Shown here: piece by piece, positions 40,104 through 48,087 of the stretch | How positions within the stretch are numbered: the stretch's first letter is position 1 | How the letters are laid out: the number at the start of each line of letters is the position of its first letter | DNA from: VRUE01 sp963698085 | GTDB lineage: Bacteria > Actinomycetota > Thermoleophilia > Solirubrobacterales > 70-9 | NCBI GenBank assembly: GCA_963698085.1 | Contig: OY969122.1 | Location: forward strand, 1,054,001-1,118,000 | Direction of reading: 5' to 3' | DNA: 64,000 nucleotides | Made by a program: the position numbers and the translations under genes | The notes under the pieces: generated by a model | Database searches by the model: none | What the model was told of the DNA's origin: nothing | Seen by the model: the letters and a program-made list of their open reading frames with translations, nothing else

Positions 40104-40811
40104 CTACCCCTCTTGCCCCACCACTATCTCTTTGTCCGGCCTCGTTCTAGAAACCATCCCAGCAGCCCTTCTGTCGAAGTTTCCAGGGATCTGTGCCGCG
40201 CCTAGCAAATGGGCATCGACCCCTACCGCACCGATCGCCTGGGCGAGATAGGCCATGAGTTCTGCGTATGCCGCCTTTACGCCGCTCGGCTCAGAGGCTT
40301 CCTCCCGGGCAGCAAAACAGCCATCCCACTCGATCTGCCAGCTGCTGCCAGCCGCTTCCTGTCGTCGGTCAGGGAGGGTCCGGAGCTTCGCGTCGTCCCC
40401 CCATCTCCCGAAAGTCGCAAAGCATCTATCAATCAAAGCGTTGTATCGCAGCAGGAAGTACTGATCGAACAGAGGAGCACTGACGTGAGCCGTCTGATCC
40501 ATTTGGCGCTTCAGCCTTACGAGAGCTGGGGGATCCAACTCCTTCCACGAACCTACGTAGCAGAAGAAGCAGAACAGCTGATTTAGAGGCGCCGCCAGTT
40601 CGTCATATGCCTTGATTCGCCTCTCTATGACCTTCTGCTGAGACCATTGCGCCTGCTCCAAGGACTTCAGCCGGCGGTTGAGCCAGAACCCGATAATCGC
40701 AACGAACAGGGGCGTCAAACCAGCCACGACAAGCTTCGCGATCTCAAGGCTGTTCCACGTATCTTGCTCCATTCCAGTGGAGGGTAGGCCTACCACCAGA
40801 TCGAAGCTCAT
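40104..40811 (-). CDS. Hypothetical single-pass membrane protein
   Basis: A 235-residue protein with one transmembrane segment near the N-terminus (AKLVVAGLTPLFVAIIGFWL, about 25-44) followed by a charged RRLKSLEQAQWSQQKVIERR helix and a soluble domain. Proteins of this layout are common as orphans in many bacteria and have no known function. Base composition is lower in GC than the flanking genes, suggesting transfer. It lies 22 nt after the serpin gene on the same strand. I can assign no activity. Confidence 0.6.
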   Translation of the reverse strand: MSFDLVVGLPSTGMEQDTWNSLEIAKLVVAGLTPLFVAIIGFWLNRRLKSLEQAQWSQQKVIERRIKAYDELAAPLNQLFCFFCYVGSWKELDPPALVRLKRQMDQTAHVSAPLFDQYFLLRYNALIDRCFATFGRWGDDAKLRTLPDRRQEAAGSSWQIEWDGCFAAREEASEPSGVKAAYAELMAYLAQAIGAVGVDAHLLGAAQIPGNFDRRAAGMVSRTRPDKEIVVGQEG

Positions 40812-40833
40812 CTTGAGATCGACTGGCCGGTGT

Positions 40834-42141
40834 CTATACGCCAGCCGATGCCGGGTCGGTCAACCGGCCCGCGAATAGGACCGTCCCGGTCCGGTCGTCG
40901 CGTAGGAAGAAGAGGAAGGGTCGGTTGGCGTTGAAAATGACTGGCTCCAGTGGCTGAGCGGGAGCCGAGGTAGGGACAACTCCCACCACCGTCGCTGCTG
41001 CGGCGACCGTCCCAGCCTCGTCGACAGTGAAGTCGGCAGCGTGCTTGACGAAGGCGATCTTCAATGGCACCGCCGTCGTGATGCGGGAGAAGTTCGCGGC
41101 ATCGCTGAAGGCGGTCGACATGCCCAGCCTCTTCAGGGCACCGGTCAGCTCGGCATCGGTGTTCAGGTGAAAGCGCGGCAGGCTGAGGATCACCGGCTTC
41201 GGCGAGAGATTGCGTGCGATCCGAGCCAGGCTCCTGCCGTCGAGGCGGTTCTGGAGGGAGCCGAGTCGCTGCCCAGCGGGCAGCACAACAAGCAGCGAAA
41301 GCGTCGAGGAGCGGTACGGTAGCGCTACCGCCCTGTAACCGGGACCTGCGCCGTATTTCAGCGACTCAGTCTGGTGCATGAAATCGACGGTGACCTTTCC
41401 AGCGGGCCTATGAAAGACACCAGGCCTGGTTCTGCTCTTCTTGAACGGATGCCGCCAGTCTGCGTCGAGATAGACGGCGTTGGCCAGCGCCAGCGCCATT
41501 TCTTCAGGCAACGAATCGAGGATGCGGGGAATCAATCCCTTGGTGCGCTCACTTACCCAGCCGTTGATCGCGTCAAGAGCACCCTGCGGGTCGCTCGCGA
41601 AGTCGACGGTTTCCGGGGCGGCGCCGAAACGCTGCTGGACACCGGAGAGGAAGGCGGGCGCAAACGGCAGTCCCTGCTGGAGAAACAGGCCGTTGGCGAT
41701 CTCGAGGGTGGGCGGCTTGGGGTTGCCCGCCGCGGCGGCGGCCTGCCCGGCGGCGATGGCGCGCTGGAGATCCCCGACGGCGGCGAGAGCGGTGGGTCCT
41801 TTCAGGTGGAGAGTGCGAGCGATCTCCTCGGCGGTGCGTCCGACGGCACCCGTCCCCGTCATCGCCAGCGCCGCCGCGACGCTGTCGGGTGACAGGACGA
41901 GATTCCCTGGACCCTGAGCGCGCATTAGATCGAGGCCAAATGCGCCCGTAGCGGTCGCCGGGCCGAGAGGTTTGAGCGGAGAAGCGACGGGGCGATTCGA
42001 CGTCTTGGCGCGGCTTGCGCCCGTCAGGTCGGTGGTGGCAGTGATCGCCGCCGCCAGGAGAACGAGGATGCAGATCGCGGCAACGAGAGGACGCGCGCGA
42101 ACCGACGACCGGCGACCGTTGCCCCCTCCCCGCTCAACCAT
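40834..42141 (-). CDS. Secreted serpin (serine protease inhibitor)
   Basis: A 435-residue serpin. The N-terminus has a signal/anchor segment (PLVAAICILVLLAAAITA, about 17-34). Serpin landmarks follow: NLVLSPDSVAAALAMTGTGA (helix B start), ANAVYLDADWRHPF, the hinge of the reactive loop DEAGTVAAAATVVG, and the shutter end FLFFLRDDRTGTVLFAGRLTDP split across strands. The small residues of the hinge fit an inhibitory serpin that traps a protease covalently. ATG 42141 gives MVERGGGNGRRSS. It lies 72 nt after a TetR gene. Serpins are sparse in actinobacteria, so its presence in an island is of interest. Confidence 0.9.
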   Translation of the reverse strand: MVERGGGNGRRSSVRARPLVAAICILVLLAAAITATTDLTGASRAKTSNRPVASPLKPLGPATATGAFGLDLMRAQGPGNLVLSPDSVAAALAMTGTGAVGRTAEEIARTLHLKGPTALAAVGDLQRAIAAGQAAAAAGNPKPPTLEIANGLFLQQGLPFAPAFLSGVQQRFGAAPETVDFASDPQGALDAINGWVSERTKGLIPRILDSLPEEMALALANAVYLDADWRHPFKKSRTRPGVFHRPAGKVTVDFMHQTESLKYGAGPGYRAVALPYRSSTLSLLVVLPAGQRLGSLQNRLDGRSLARIARNLSPKPVILSLPRFHLNTDAELTGALKRLGMSTAFSDAANFSRITTAVPLKIAFVKHAADFTVDEAGTVAAAATVVGVVPTSAPAQPLEPVIFNANRPFLFFLRDDRTGTVLFAGRLTDPASAGV

Positions 42142-42213
42142 GACGAGCAAGCTTACCTCCGGCCTCCAGGCCCTGAGGCGGCGTCGTTGGTTCACTCGAA
42201 GGGGCGTCGTCCG

Positions 42214-42813
42214 CTAGCTGCTCGCAAGCGGGATGGCGTCCGCGGCGGTGAGCGCACCGAACAGCGTGCCGAGCAGAAGGTCGCGCAGCTCCTCGCGCGT
42301 TAGATCGCGGTGCTCGATCCAGTTGAGGCAGGCGCCGTCCATGAACCAGAGCCAGCCGTGCACCGCCGCGCGTGCCTTGGGCGGAGGGCCGTCCGGGTAG
42401 AGGCCCTCGAGGATCCGTTCCGCCGTTCTCGTCCTCACCTCTTCGACTAGCTCACGCACCTCGGGGACGCTGCCGACGCTCTGCATCAGCTTGCCGTAGG
42501 CGTGCGCGTTCTCGTCGACCAGCTTGAGGAAGGCCTCGAGGCTCTTGCGCAGCTGATCGAGCGGCGGCAGGCTCGGATCGGGCTCCGTTCGCGCCCGCAG
42601 CTGCTCCGCCGCCTGGGCGAGCGTCGCCTGGAAGAACTCGCGCTTGCTCGGAAAGTAGTGGTAGAGCAGCGGCTTGGAGATCCCCACCTCGCGGGCGATC
42701 TTGCGCATCGAAAGCTCGTCATAGGAGTGACGGGCAAATAGCTCGGCGCCGCGCTCGAGCAGCTGGCGGCGGCGATCCTCGGCCTGCAGACGGCGGTAGG
42801 CGGGGCGGCTCAT
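42214..42813 (-). CDS. TetR-family transcriptional regulator 4
   Basis: A 199-residue TetR protein. The N-terminal HTH is ARHSYDELSMRKIAREVGIS followed by KPLLYHYFPSKREFFQATL. It is divergent from the DUF2339/DUF3999 pair, and a perfect 15-bp operator-like palindrome (42868-42882) lies between them, so it most likely represses that pair and itself. It may also be cotranscribed with the serpin gene downstream. Confidence 0.88.
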   Translation of the reverse strand: MSRPAYRRLQAEDRRRQLLERGAELFARHSYDELSMRKIAREVGISKPLLYHYFPSKREFFQATLAQAAEQLRARTEPDPSLPPLDQLRKSLEAFLKLVDENAHAYGKLMQSVGSVPEVRELVEEVRTRTAERILEGLYPDGPPPKARAAVHGWLWFMDGACLNWIEHRDLTREELRDLLLGTLFGALTAADAIPLASS

Positions 42814-42867
42814 CGTGCCCGCATTGTAACGGCTTGTTGACCGATGGTTGACAAGCTTGCTACGTTA

Positions 42868-42882
42868 CTGACCGTCGGTCAG
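42868..42882. promoter_or_regulatory. TetR-type operator
   Basis: CTGACCGTCGGTCAG has 7-nt perfect arms around a central T, a typical TetR/AcrR operator form. It lies 23 nt before ATG 42906 and 54 nt from the TetR start; a related TTGACCGATGGTTGAC half-match lies at about 42837-42852. Confidence 0.7.
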
Positions 42883-42905
42883 CAATCCGTCAGGAGGAGG
42901 CAGTC

Positions 42906-44675
42906 ATGAACGAAGGAATTGATGCCGGCTCGGAATCAACCGAGAGTCGGCTGGAGGAACTGACGCGGAGGCTGGAGCGCGTCGAACGTCGGGTATTCCC
43001 GCCCCCCGCGCCCGAGCCCCAGCCGCAGCCCGCCGCCCCTCACTTCGCCCCGGCCGCGCGACCGGAACCGGTCCAGCCGTCTCCCGCGTATCCGCGGCGC
43101 GACTTCGAGGAGCTACTCGGCGGCCGCGTGCTTGCCTGGGTCGGCAGCTTCGCGATCCTGCTCGGCCTCGTCTTCCTCTTCGGGATCGCCATCGATCGCG
43201 GCTGGATCGACGAGTCGATGCGAACCGTCCTCGGCTTCCTCGGCTCCACGTCGCTGCTGCTCGCCGGCGTCTGGCTCTACGAGCGAAAGGGGCGCACCGA
43301 GGCGGCACTGGCGGCTGTCGCGAGCGCGCTCTCCGGCCTCTACGCGACGCTGCTGGTCGCCACGCAGCTGTACGAGCTGATCCCGGCGGTGGCCGGCCTC
43401 GCCGGGGCCGGCCTAGTCGGGATTGTCGGCGCGACGATCGCGGTGCGCTGGAAATCGACGATCGTCGCCGCGATCGGCATCCTCGGTGCCCTGCTGGCGC
43501 CGGTCCTGGTGGGGGCGGGGACTACGTCGCTCTCGCTCGGCTTCATGGCGATCGCGCTGACTTCCGCAGTCGCGGTCCTGCTCTGGCAGCGCTGGGCCTG
43601 GCTCTCGCTCGGCGCCTTCGCGGTCTCGGCACCGCAGCTGCTGCTGTGGCTCGCGGAGAACTACGACGAGCGCCTCGGCGTGGCGCTGAGCGTGCTGATC
43701 GGCTTCTGGGCGCTTTACGTCGTCGCCGCCTTCGGCTACGAGGTGCGGGCTCGAGCTGTGGGCGAGCCGCCGATCGACTCCTGGCTGCTGCTGTTCGCCA
43801 ACGTCGTCCTGGTTGCCGGCGCCGGTTACTTCATGCTCGACGAAACCGGCCACCCGAACGGGGCGGTGGCCTGGCTCCTGGGCATGGCCGCCGGCCAGAT
43901 CCTGCTCGGCGGCCTAGCGCTCCGCCAAGCGATCAACCGAGAGATCGGCTCGCTGCTTGTCGCCGTCGGCATGGGCCTGTCGGCCTTCGCCTTCGCCGAC
44001 GCCGTCGACGGGCCAGCCCTCGTCGTCGGCTGGGCCCTGCAGGCTGTCGTGCTCGCCTACCTGGCGACCCGGGCGAGCAGGGAGGAGACCGCGTACGGCT
44101 CAAACGCCGATCGCCTCCTAATCGCGGCCGGGGTGTATTTGGGCCTCGCCTTCGGTCACGCGCTCCTGTTCGAGGCACCGCCGACCGCGATCCTGAACGG
44201 CGTAGAGAACCTCGGCGATGCGCTCGTCGCTCTCGGCGCCTGCACCGCAGCGACGCTCTACGGCCGTTTCGCCCTGCGCGACTTCGACTCCGACGTGGCC
44301 GAAGCGTGTGAGGTCCTGGGGGCCACGGCGCTCCTCTACCTCGCGTCGGCAACGATCGTCGATACGTTCGGCGTCACCGCGTCGGGGGAATCGCGGCAGG
44401 CGGGGCAGGTCCTGCTCTCGGGTTTCTGGACCCTGAGCGGGCTCGGCGCAGTCGTCTACGGGCTGGTGCGCGACGTCCGCCGCCTACGTCTCGGCGGGCT
44501 GGCACTGCTGACGCTCGCCGTCGCCAAGGTCTACACCTACGACCTCGCCGCCCTGGACGAGATCTCGCGGGTGCTCTCCTTCGTCGCACTCGGCCTGCTC
44601 CTGCTCGTGGGCGCCTTCGCCTACCAGCGGATTCGCGTGGGCGTGGTCGACGACTCCGGGGAGGAGGTCCGATGA
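42906..44675 (+). CDS. DUF2339 polytopic membrane protein
   Basis: A 589-residue integral membrane protein. A coiled-coil N-terminus (RLEELTRRLERVERRVF, about 17-33) and a Pro-rich linker are followed by some 15 or more hydrophobic segments, beginning with GGRVLAWVGSFAILLGLVFL. This matches DUF2339, often found next to DUF3999 as here. GGAGGAGG just before ATG 42906 is a strong ribosome binding site. It overlaps the next gene by 4 nt (ATGA). Divergence from a TetR gene with a clear operator suggests induction by an unknown ligand; the function is unknown but likely concerns the cell envelope. Confidence 0.82.
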   Translation: MNEGIDAGSESTESRLEELTRRLERVERRVFPPPAPEPQPQPAAPHFAPAARPEPVQPSPAYPRRDFEELLGGRVLAWVGSFAILLGLVFLFGIAIDRGWIDESMRTVLGFLGSTSLLLAGVWLYERKGRTEAALAAVASALSGLYATLLVATQLYELIPAVAGLAGAGLVGIVGATIAVRWKSTIVAAIGILGALLAPVLVGAGTTSLSLGFMAIALTSAVAVLLWQRWAWLSLGAFAVSAPQLLLWLAENYDERLGVALSVLIGFWALYVVAAFGYEVRARAVGEPPIDSWLLLFANVVLVAGAGYFMLDETGHPNGAVAWLLGMAAGQILLGGLALRQAINREIGSLLVAVGMGLSAFAFADAVDGPALVVGWALQAVVLAYLATRASREETAYGSNADRLLIAAGVYLGLAFGHALLFEAPPTAILNGVENLGDALVALGACTAATLYGRFALRDFDSDVAEACEVLGATALLYLASATIVDTFGVTASGESRQAGQVLLSGFWTLSGLGAVVYGLVRDVRRLRLGGLALLTLAVAKVYTYDLAALDEISRVLSFVALGLLLLVGAFAYQRIRVGVVDDSGEEVR

Positions 44676-45883
44676 GACGCGTTGCCGTTATCGCCCTCCT
44701 CGTTTCGCTGACGGTCGGCGTCCAGCCGGCCGCAGCGGCGGAGCTCGACCGGGCCGACTTCCGTTACGTGCGGCCCCTGGTCGCGGACTCCGGCAGCGGT
44801 CCGGTCCTCGTCGAGCCCGACGGGGTGCTTTTCGAGCACTCGCTGCCCGGCTTCGCCGATCTGCGGATCGCGGACGCGCGAGGGCAGGAGGTGCCCTGGC
44901 GGCGCGCCGGCGGCGGGTTGGGCTCCCCGCCCGATCCCGTGCCGGTCCTAAACAGCGGCCGCCAGGGCCGCTTCGCGGTCGCTCTCCTCGACCTCGGGGC
45001 GCGGCGGCTGGTCCGCGACCGGGTGGAGCTCGAGGCGCCCGACAGGGAATTCGTCGGCCGAGCCGTGGTCCTCGGGGCAGACGATCGCGAAGGCCCGTTC
45101 ACGCGCCTCTCGGGAACCGGGATATACGACGTCCGCGGTGCGCAGCCGGCGCGGAGCACCGTCGCCGTCTTCCCGCCGTCCGACTTCCGTTACCTGCTCG
45201 TCAGGGCAAGCGGCGTCAGCCGCATCGCCGGCGCGAGCGTGTCCGGGGCCCGCGAGCGGCCGCGACTGCTGCGACGCGGGGTCAGGTCCGTATCGCGGCG
45301 CGAGGAGGACGGGCGCACGATCGTCACCCTCGATCTCGGCTTCCGCAACGTTCCTGTCGACGAGCTTCGGATCGCGGCTGGGACGGCGCGCTACGAGCGT
45401 CCCGTGGCGATCTTCGGCTCGAACCGCCAGCGGAGGTCCGAGCCGTTGACGGCGGCCCGGGTCTTCCGCTTCCCCGACTCCAGCTCGGCGCCGATCGCGG
45501 TCGGGGGCCATCACCGCTACATCCGCATCGAGATCGAGAATGGCGACGATGCGCCGCTGCGGGGAGTCGAGGTCTCGGCCTGGAGCCGCTCGCGTGCCCT
45601 GCTGGTGGAGGGCGGGCATCCTCGCCCGTACGCCGTTTACTACGGACAACCTCACGCGAGTGCTCCCAGCTACGACTTCGCTCGCATTCCAACGGGCGTG
45701 CACGCGGTCGGGCGCTCAGTGCCTGGCCGGTTGGGGTCCGAGCGCGAGAACACCGTCTTCGAGCCACCTCCCGACAAGCGCTCGTTCGCGGCGCGCAATC
45801 CAGGGCTGGTCACGGGCGCCCTCGCGTTCGCCGCGCTCGCCCTGGGCGCGGTCGGCCTACTTGCCCTGAGAAGGCGACAGTGA
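44672..45883 (+). CDS. DUF3999-family exported, membrane-anchored protein
   Basis: A 403-residue protein with signal peptide (VAVIALLVSLTVGVQPAAAA, about 4-23), a long beta-rich extracytoplasmic domain (ADFRYVRPLVADSGSGPVLV, IRIEIENGDDAPLRGVEVSA) and a C-terminal transmembrane segment (LVTGALAFAALALGAVGLLA) with basic tail RRRQ. This is the DUF3999 layout. It overlaps DUF2339 by ATGA, so the two are probably partners in one envelope complex. It is convergent with the XRE operon. Confidence 0.8.
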   Translation: MRRVAVIALLVSLTVGVQPAAAAELDRADFRYVRPLVADSGSGPVLVEPDGVLFEHSLPGFADLRIADARGQEVPWRRAGGGLGSPPDPVPVLNSGRQGRFAVALLDLGARRLVRDRVELEAPDREFVGRAVVLGADDREGPFTRLSGTGIYDVRGAQPARSTVAVFPPSDFRYLLVRASGVSRIAGASVSGARERPRLLRRGVRSVSRREEDGRTIVTLDLGFRNVPVDELRIAAGTARYERPVAIFGSNRQRRSEPLTAARVFRFPDSSSAPIAVGGHHRYIRIEIENGDDAPLRGVEVSAWSRSRALLVEGGHPRPYAVYYGQPHASAPSYDFARIPTGVHAVGRSVPGRLGSERENTVFEPPPDKRSFAARNPGLVTGALAFAALALGAVGLLALRRRQ

Positions 45884-45952
45884 GCTGTCCTGGTTTGAGT
45901 CCTCTGACACGACGTATTCCGCCGGTCCGGAATCCTCGACCCAGCCTGGCTT

Positions 45953-46192
45953 CTAGGTGACTCCCTCGACCAGTTCGCCTACCGACATCGAGTAGGTGCC
46001 GGCGAGGCGGATCAGGATGTCGAGGCTGGGGATCGCTTCGCCGCCCTCGATCCTGTCGAGGCGGGGGCGGGTCAGGGCCGCGCGTTCCGCTGCCTCCTTT
46101 TGGGACAGTCCGGCCCGCTCGCGGGCGCGGTAGAGGTTGTCGGCGAAGCGCGCCGAGGCCTTGAAGCTGAAGGCGGCTGCCGGCTCAGCCAT
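45953..46192 (-). CDS. Small XRE-family regulator A
   Basis: A 79-residue helix-turn-helix protein: NLYRARERAGLSQKEAAERA followed by ALTRPRLDRIEGGEAIPSLD is a Cro/C1 HTH. It is the last gene of a five-gene overlapping operon (47583 to 45953); its ATG overlaps the stop of the preceding XRE gene by one base. It probably controls island gene expression together with its neighbour. Confidence 0.82.
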   Translation of the reverse strand: MAEPAAAFSFKASARFADNLYRARERAGLSQKEAAERAALTRPRLDRIEGGEAIPSLDILIRLAGTYSMSVGELVEGVT

Positions 46193-46539
46193 CAGGAATC
46201 GTTGGCCGGCTCGCTGTTATTCCGGTCCGCCAGCCCCGGTCGCTTGACCACTTCCCATTCGCCGGGCACGACGATCGTGTAGCCGGGCTTCCACTCCAGG
46301 TCGAGGGCAAGATCGTCCAGAGGGACGCCAAGGCTGCCAGCGATCCGAACGGCCGTATCGACCCGCGGCATCCGCTCGCCTCGCTCCAGGAGGCTGATCT
46401 CGGTGCGGTGCAGCGAAGCGCGGAAGCCGAGCTCTTCCTGGGAGACATCGGCCTCCTCGCGGCAACGGGTCAGGTTCTTCGCGAAGCAAGCCTTCAGCGC
46501 CTCGGTCGGCGGCGCCGTGGCGGGAGCACGCGGGCTCAT
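46192..46539 (-). CDS. XRE-family regulator B
   Basis: A 115-residue Cro/C1-type protein. The HTH is CREEADVSQEELGFRASLHR followed by TEISLLERGERMPRVDT. The C-terminal WKPGYTIVVPGEWEVVKRP segment is an extra small domain; a closely similar protein is found in island 2 (57914-58198). ATG 46539 overlaps the SSB gene stop (ATGA); the frame is open further upstream, but only antisense to SSB. It likely represses the island operon. Confidence 0.82.
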   Translation of the reverse strand: MSPRAPATAPPTEALKACFAKNLTRCREEADVSQEELGFRASLHRTEISLLERGERMPRVDTAVRIAGSLGVPLDDLALDLEWKPGYTIVVPGEWEVVKRPGLADRNNSEPANDS

Positions 46540-46958
46540 GGTCTGCCTCCTGCGATGAGCGGCGCCGGGCTGTCGGGCGGAGGCCCGACCTTCAGCAGGG
46601 TGGCGACGATCACGCCGCGCCGGCTCGTGTGGCCGTTCTCGATCATCCAACGGTCGCTGAGCTGGCCCGCGGCGAGCACCGAGGCACCGCCGTGCAGGTC
46701 CTCGAGGTCTTCTCTGGCCCGACCTTTGGGCACTTCGACTAGGCAGCTTGCCCACGTCCAAAGCGCCTGTGGGTGGTCCGGGTTGGCTACCGGGAACTCG
46801 ACTCGCAACAGCGTCACTGGGTCGCCGATCGGGCTTCTCCCGAGCTGCGGATCGCCGCTCAGCCTCCCGGTGAGCACGGCGTGGTTGATCTCCGGCGGGG
46901 TCGACGCGGGGAACGGCGTCTGCCTGCCGTTCCCCGATTGATTGGCCCAGCCACTCAT
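46536..46958 (-). CDS. Single-stranded DNA-binding protein-like (OB fold)
   Basis: A 140-residue SSB-type protein. EINHAVLTGRLSGDPQLGRS followed by VTLLRVEFPVANPD and ASVLAAGQLSDRWMIENGHT matches SSB strands 1-5. The acidic C-terminal tip that recruits partners in housekeeping SSB is missing; the end is APLIAGGRP. It overlaps both neighbours by 4 nt. SSB genes are common on conjugative and integrative elements, where they protect transferred single strands. Confidence 0.75.
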   Translation of the reverse strand: MSGWANQSGNGRQTPFPASTPPEINHAVLTGRLSGDPQLGRSPIGDPVTLLRVEFPVANPDHPQALWTWASCLVEVPKGRAREDLEDLHGGASVLAAGQLSDRWMIENGHTSRRGVIVATLLKVGPPPDSPAPLIAGGRP

Positions 46959-47176
46959 TTGGGCTTCGCTTCCCTGAGGGCGTAGGCCCGCGGGCGTTTC
47001 TTGGCCTGTCGCACTTTGTTCTCCTTCGCCAGCCGGGCGAGGCAGTTGGCGATGGCGCCGGCCGAGCGGCCGATGGCGCTGGCGGTCAGCGGGCCGTCCT
47101 TCCTGTGCTTGCGCATGTAGGCGAGTACCTGTCCGTCCAGCTCGCCGGGTCGGAGACGTTTGCGCTTGGCCGTCAT
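46955..47176 (-). CDS. Small winged-helix-like protein
   Basis: A 73-residue basic protein. LDGQVLAYMRKHRKDGPLTA with SAIGRSAGAIANCLARLAKE and NKVRQAKKRPRAYAL has the helix-helix-helix-wing pattern of a compact winged helix, as in MarR-like or replication-initiator fragments. It overlaps the genes on both sides by 4 nt in the five-gene operon, so it is co-made with SSB. Its function is unknown; DNA binding is likely. Confidence 0.68.
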   Translation of the reverse strand: MTAKRKRLRPGELDGQVLAYMRKHRKDGPLTASAIGRSAGAIANCLARLAKENKVRQAKKRPRAYALREAKPK

Positions 47177-47583
47177 GACCGCTCGCCCCCTCGTTCGTCG
47201 AGCTCGATCAGCACTTCCTGGCAGGCGTCGAGGCCGACGCGGAAGCGCTGGTCGGCCTCCTCGTCTTCCCTGCGCGATTGCCGCTCGGTGGGCGATTCGA
47301 CCAGCAGCTTCTCGGCCTCGTCGTGGAAGCGCTTCAGCAGTTCGGTCAGGTCGTGCGGAGGCATCGTCAGCTCGAAGTCGACGCGGCCCTCGTCAGGTCG
47401 CCAGCCGATGTCCGCCAGCAGGCGGAAGTCTTCGCCGAACTCGATGCCGAGACGCTCGGCCGTGGCGAAGTCCTCGTTCTCCTCGAGCGCGATCCAGACA
47501 TCGCCGATCCCGCCGAGGTGGTTGCGGACCAGCTCGTAGAGACCGTCGCGCTGGTCCTTGGTGATGGTTGCCGTGGTCGGCAT
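47173..47583 (-). CDS. Hypothetical acidic protein, first gene of the XRE/SSB operon
   Basis: A 136-residue acidic protein with no motif I recognise. ATITKDQRDGLYELVRNHLG and TELLKRFHDEAEKLLVESPT look helical; no membrane segment. It heads the operon nearest to tRNA-Val 2 and overlaps the next gene by 4 nt. Similar small acidic proteins often start actinobacterial element operons, but no activity can be given. Confidence 0.62.
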   Translation of the reverse strand: MPTTATITKDQRDGLYELVRNHLGGIGDVWIALEENEDFATAERLGIEFGEDFRLLADIGWRPDEGRVDFELTMPPHDLTELLKRFHDEAEKLLVESPTERQSRREDEEADQRFRVGLDACQEVLIELDERGGERS

Positions 47584-47925
47584 GGCGCCCCTCCTCTTGG
47601 TCGGGACACCGAAGCAACCGCTCAGATCAGGCCGTCGCTATACCCCGGAACGCGAAGTGCTCTGGGAGAATCGGCCGTGCATCGAAGGCGTTTTCTTCGG
47701 TGCCAGGCCCCGGGGCGTTGGCGCGTCGCCGGGGCCATATGTCTTGGGTCGCGGAACGTAGCTCCGCTCGCCCTCGAAAGCGAGTCCGAATCGGCGTGAA
47801 TCGGCATCGCTCCACGGCAATCGCCGCCGTTTTGGGCACTCGTGCCCAAAACGGAGCGGCCCGCCTCGCAATCACCCTCGCGCCCCCCGACCCAGAACCC
47901 GCCGATTAGCAGCGGCTTCCCGCCA
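47584..47925. other. Attachment-proximal non-coding region
   Basis: These 342 nt between the XRE/SSB operon and tRNA-Val 2 contain no gene. They hold a 13-nt-arm palindrome CCGTTTTGGGCAC/GTGCCCAAAACGG (47827-47854) and a CGAAAGCGAGT...GGCAATCGCCGC arrangement that recurs near 35837-35874 just upstream of the integrase. These may be integrase or excisionase arm sites, plus the operon promoter. Confidence 0.5.
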
Positions 47926-47998
47926 TGGGCGGTACTGGGCTCGAACCAGTGACCCCCTCCTTGTAAGGGAGGTGCTCTCCCAACTGAGCTAACCGCCC
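47926..47998 (-). tRNA. tRNA-Val (TAC), copy 2, attachment target of island 1
   Basis: Complete cloverleaf: acceptor GGGCGGT/ACCGCCC, anticodon stem CCTCC/GGAGG with loop CTTACAA (anticodon TAC), T loop TTCGAGC, discriminator A. Its 3' part is duplicated at 29168-29211. It shares the 5' half with copy 1. Confidence 0.96.
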
Positions 47999-48087
47999 GG
48001 GGGTTCTGATTATGCGGCATCTCGATCGTGGTGCGCGGGGCTATCCGAGGGCGGACCTAAAGTCGTGGGTGCCTGGGGAGGCGCCAC

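Larger units (their letters stand above)
29168..47968. mobile_element. Integrated island 1 at tRNA-Val(TAC)
   Basis: The 44 bp at 29168-29211 are identical to 47925-47968, which is the 3' part of the intact tRNA-Val, in the same orientation and 18,757 bp apart. This is the classic product of site-specific integration into a tRNA 3' end. Inside are a tyrosine integrase, an excisionase-like protein, a coupling ATPase, a replication-relaxation protein, SSB and several regulators. A second tRNA-Val at 34018-34090 beside the integrase suggests a composite of two insertions. Part of the cargo (serpin, DUF2339/DUF3999) looks host-like in base use. Confidence 0.75.
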
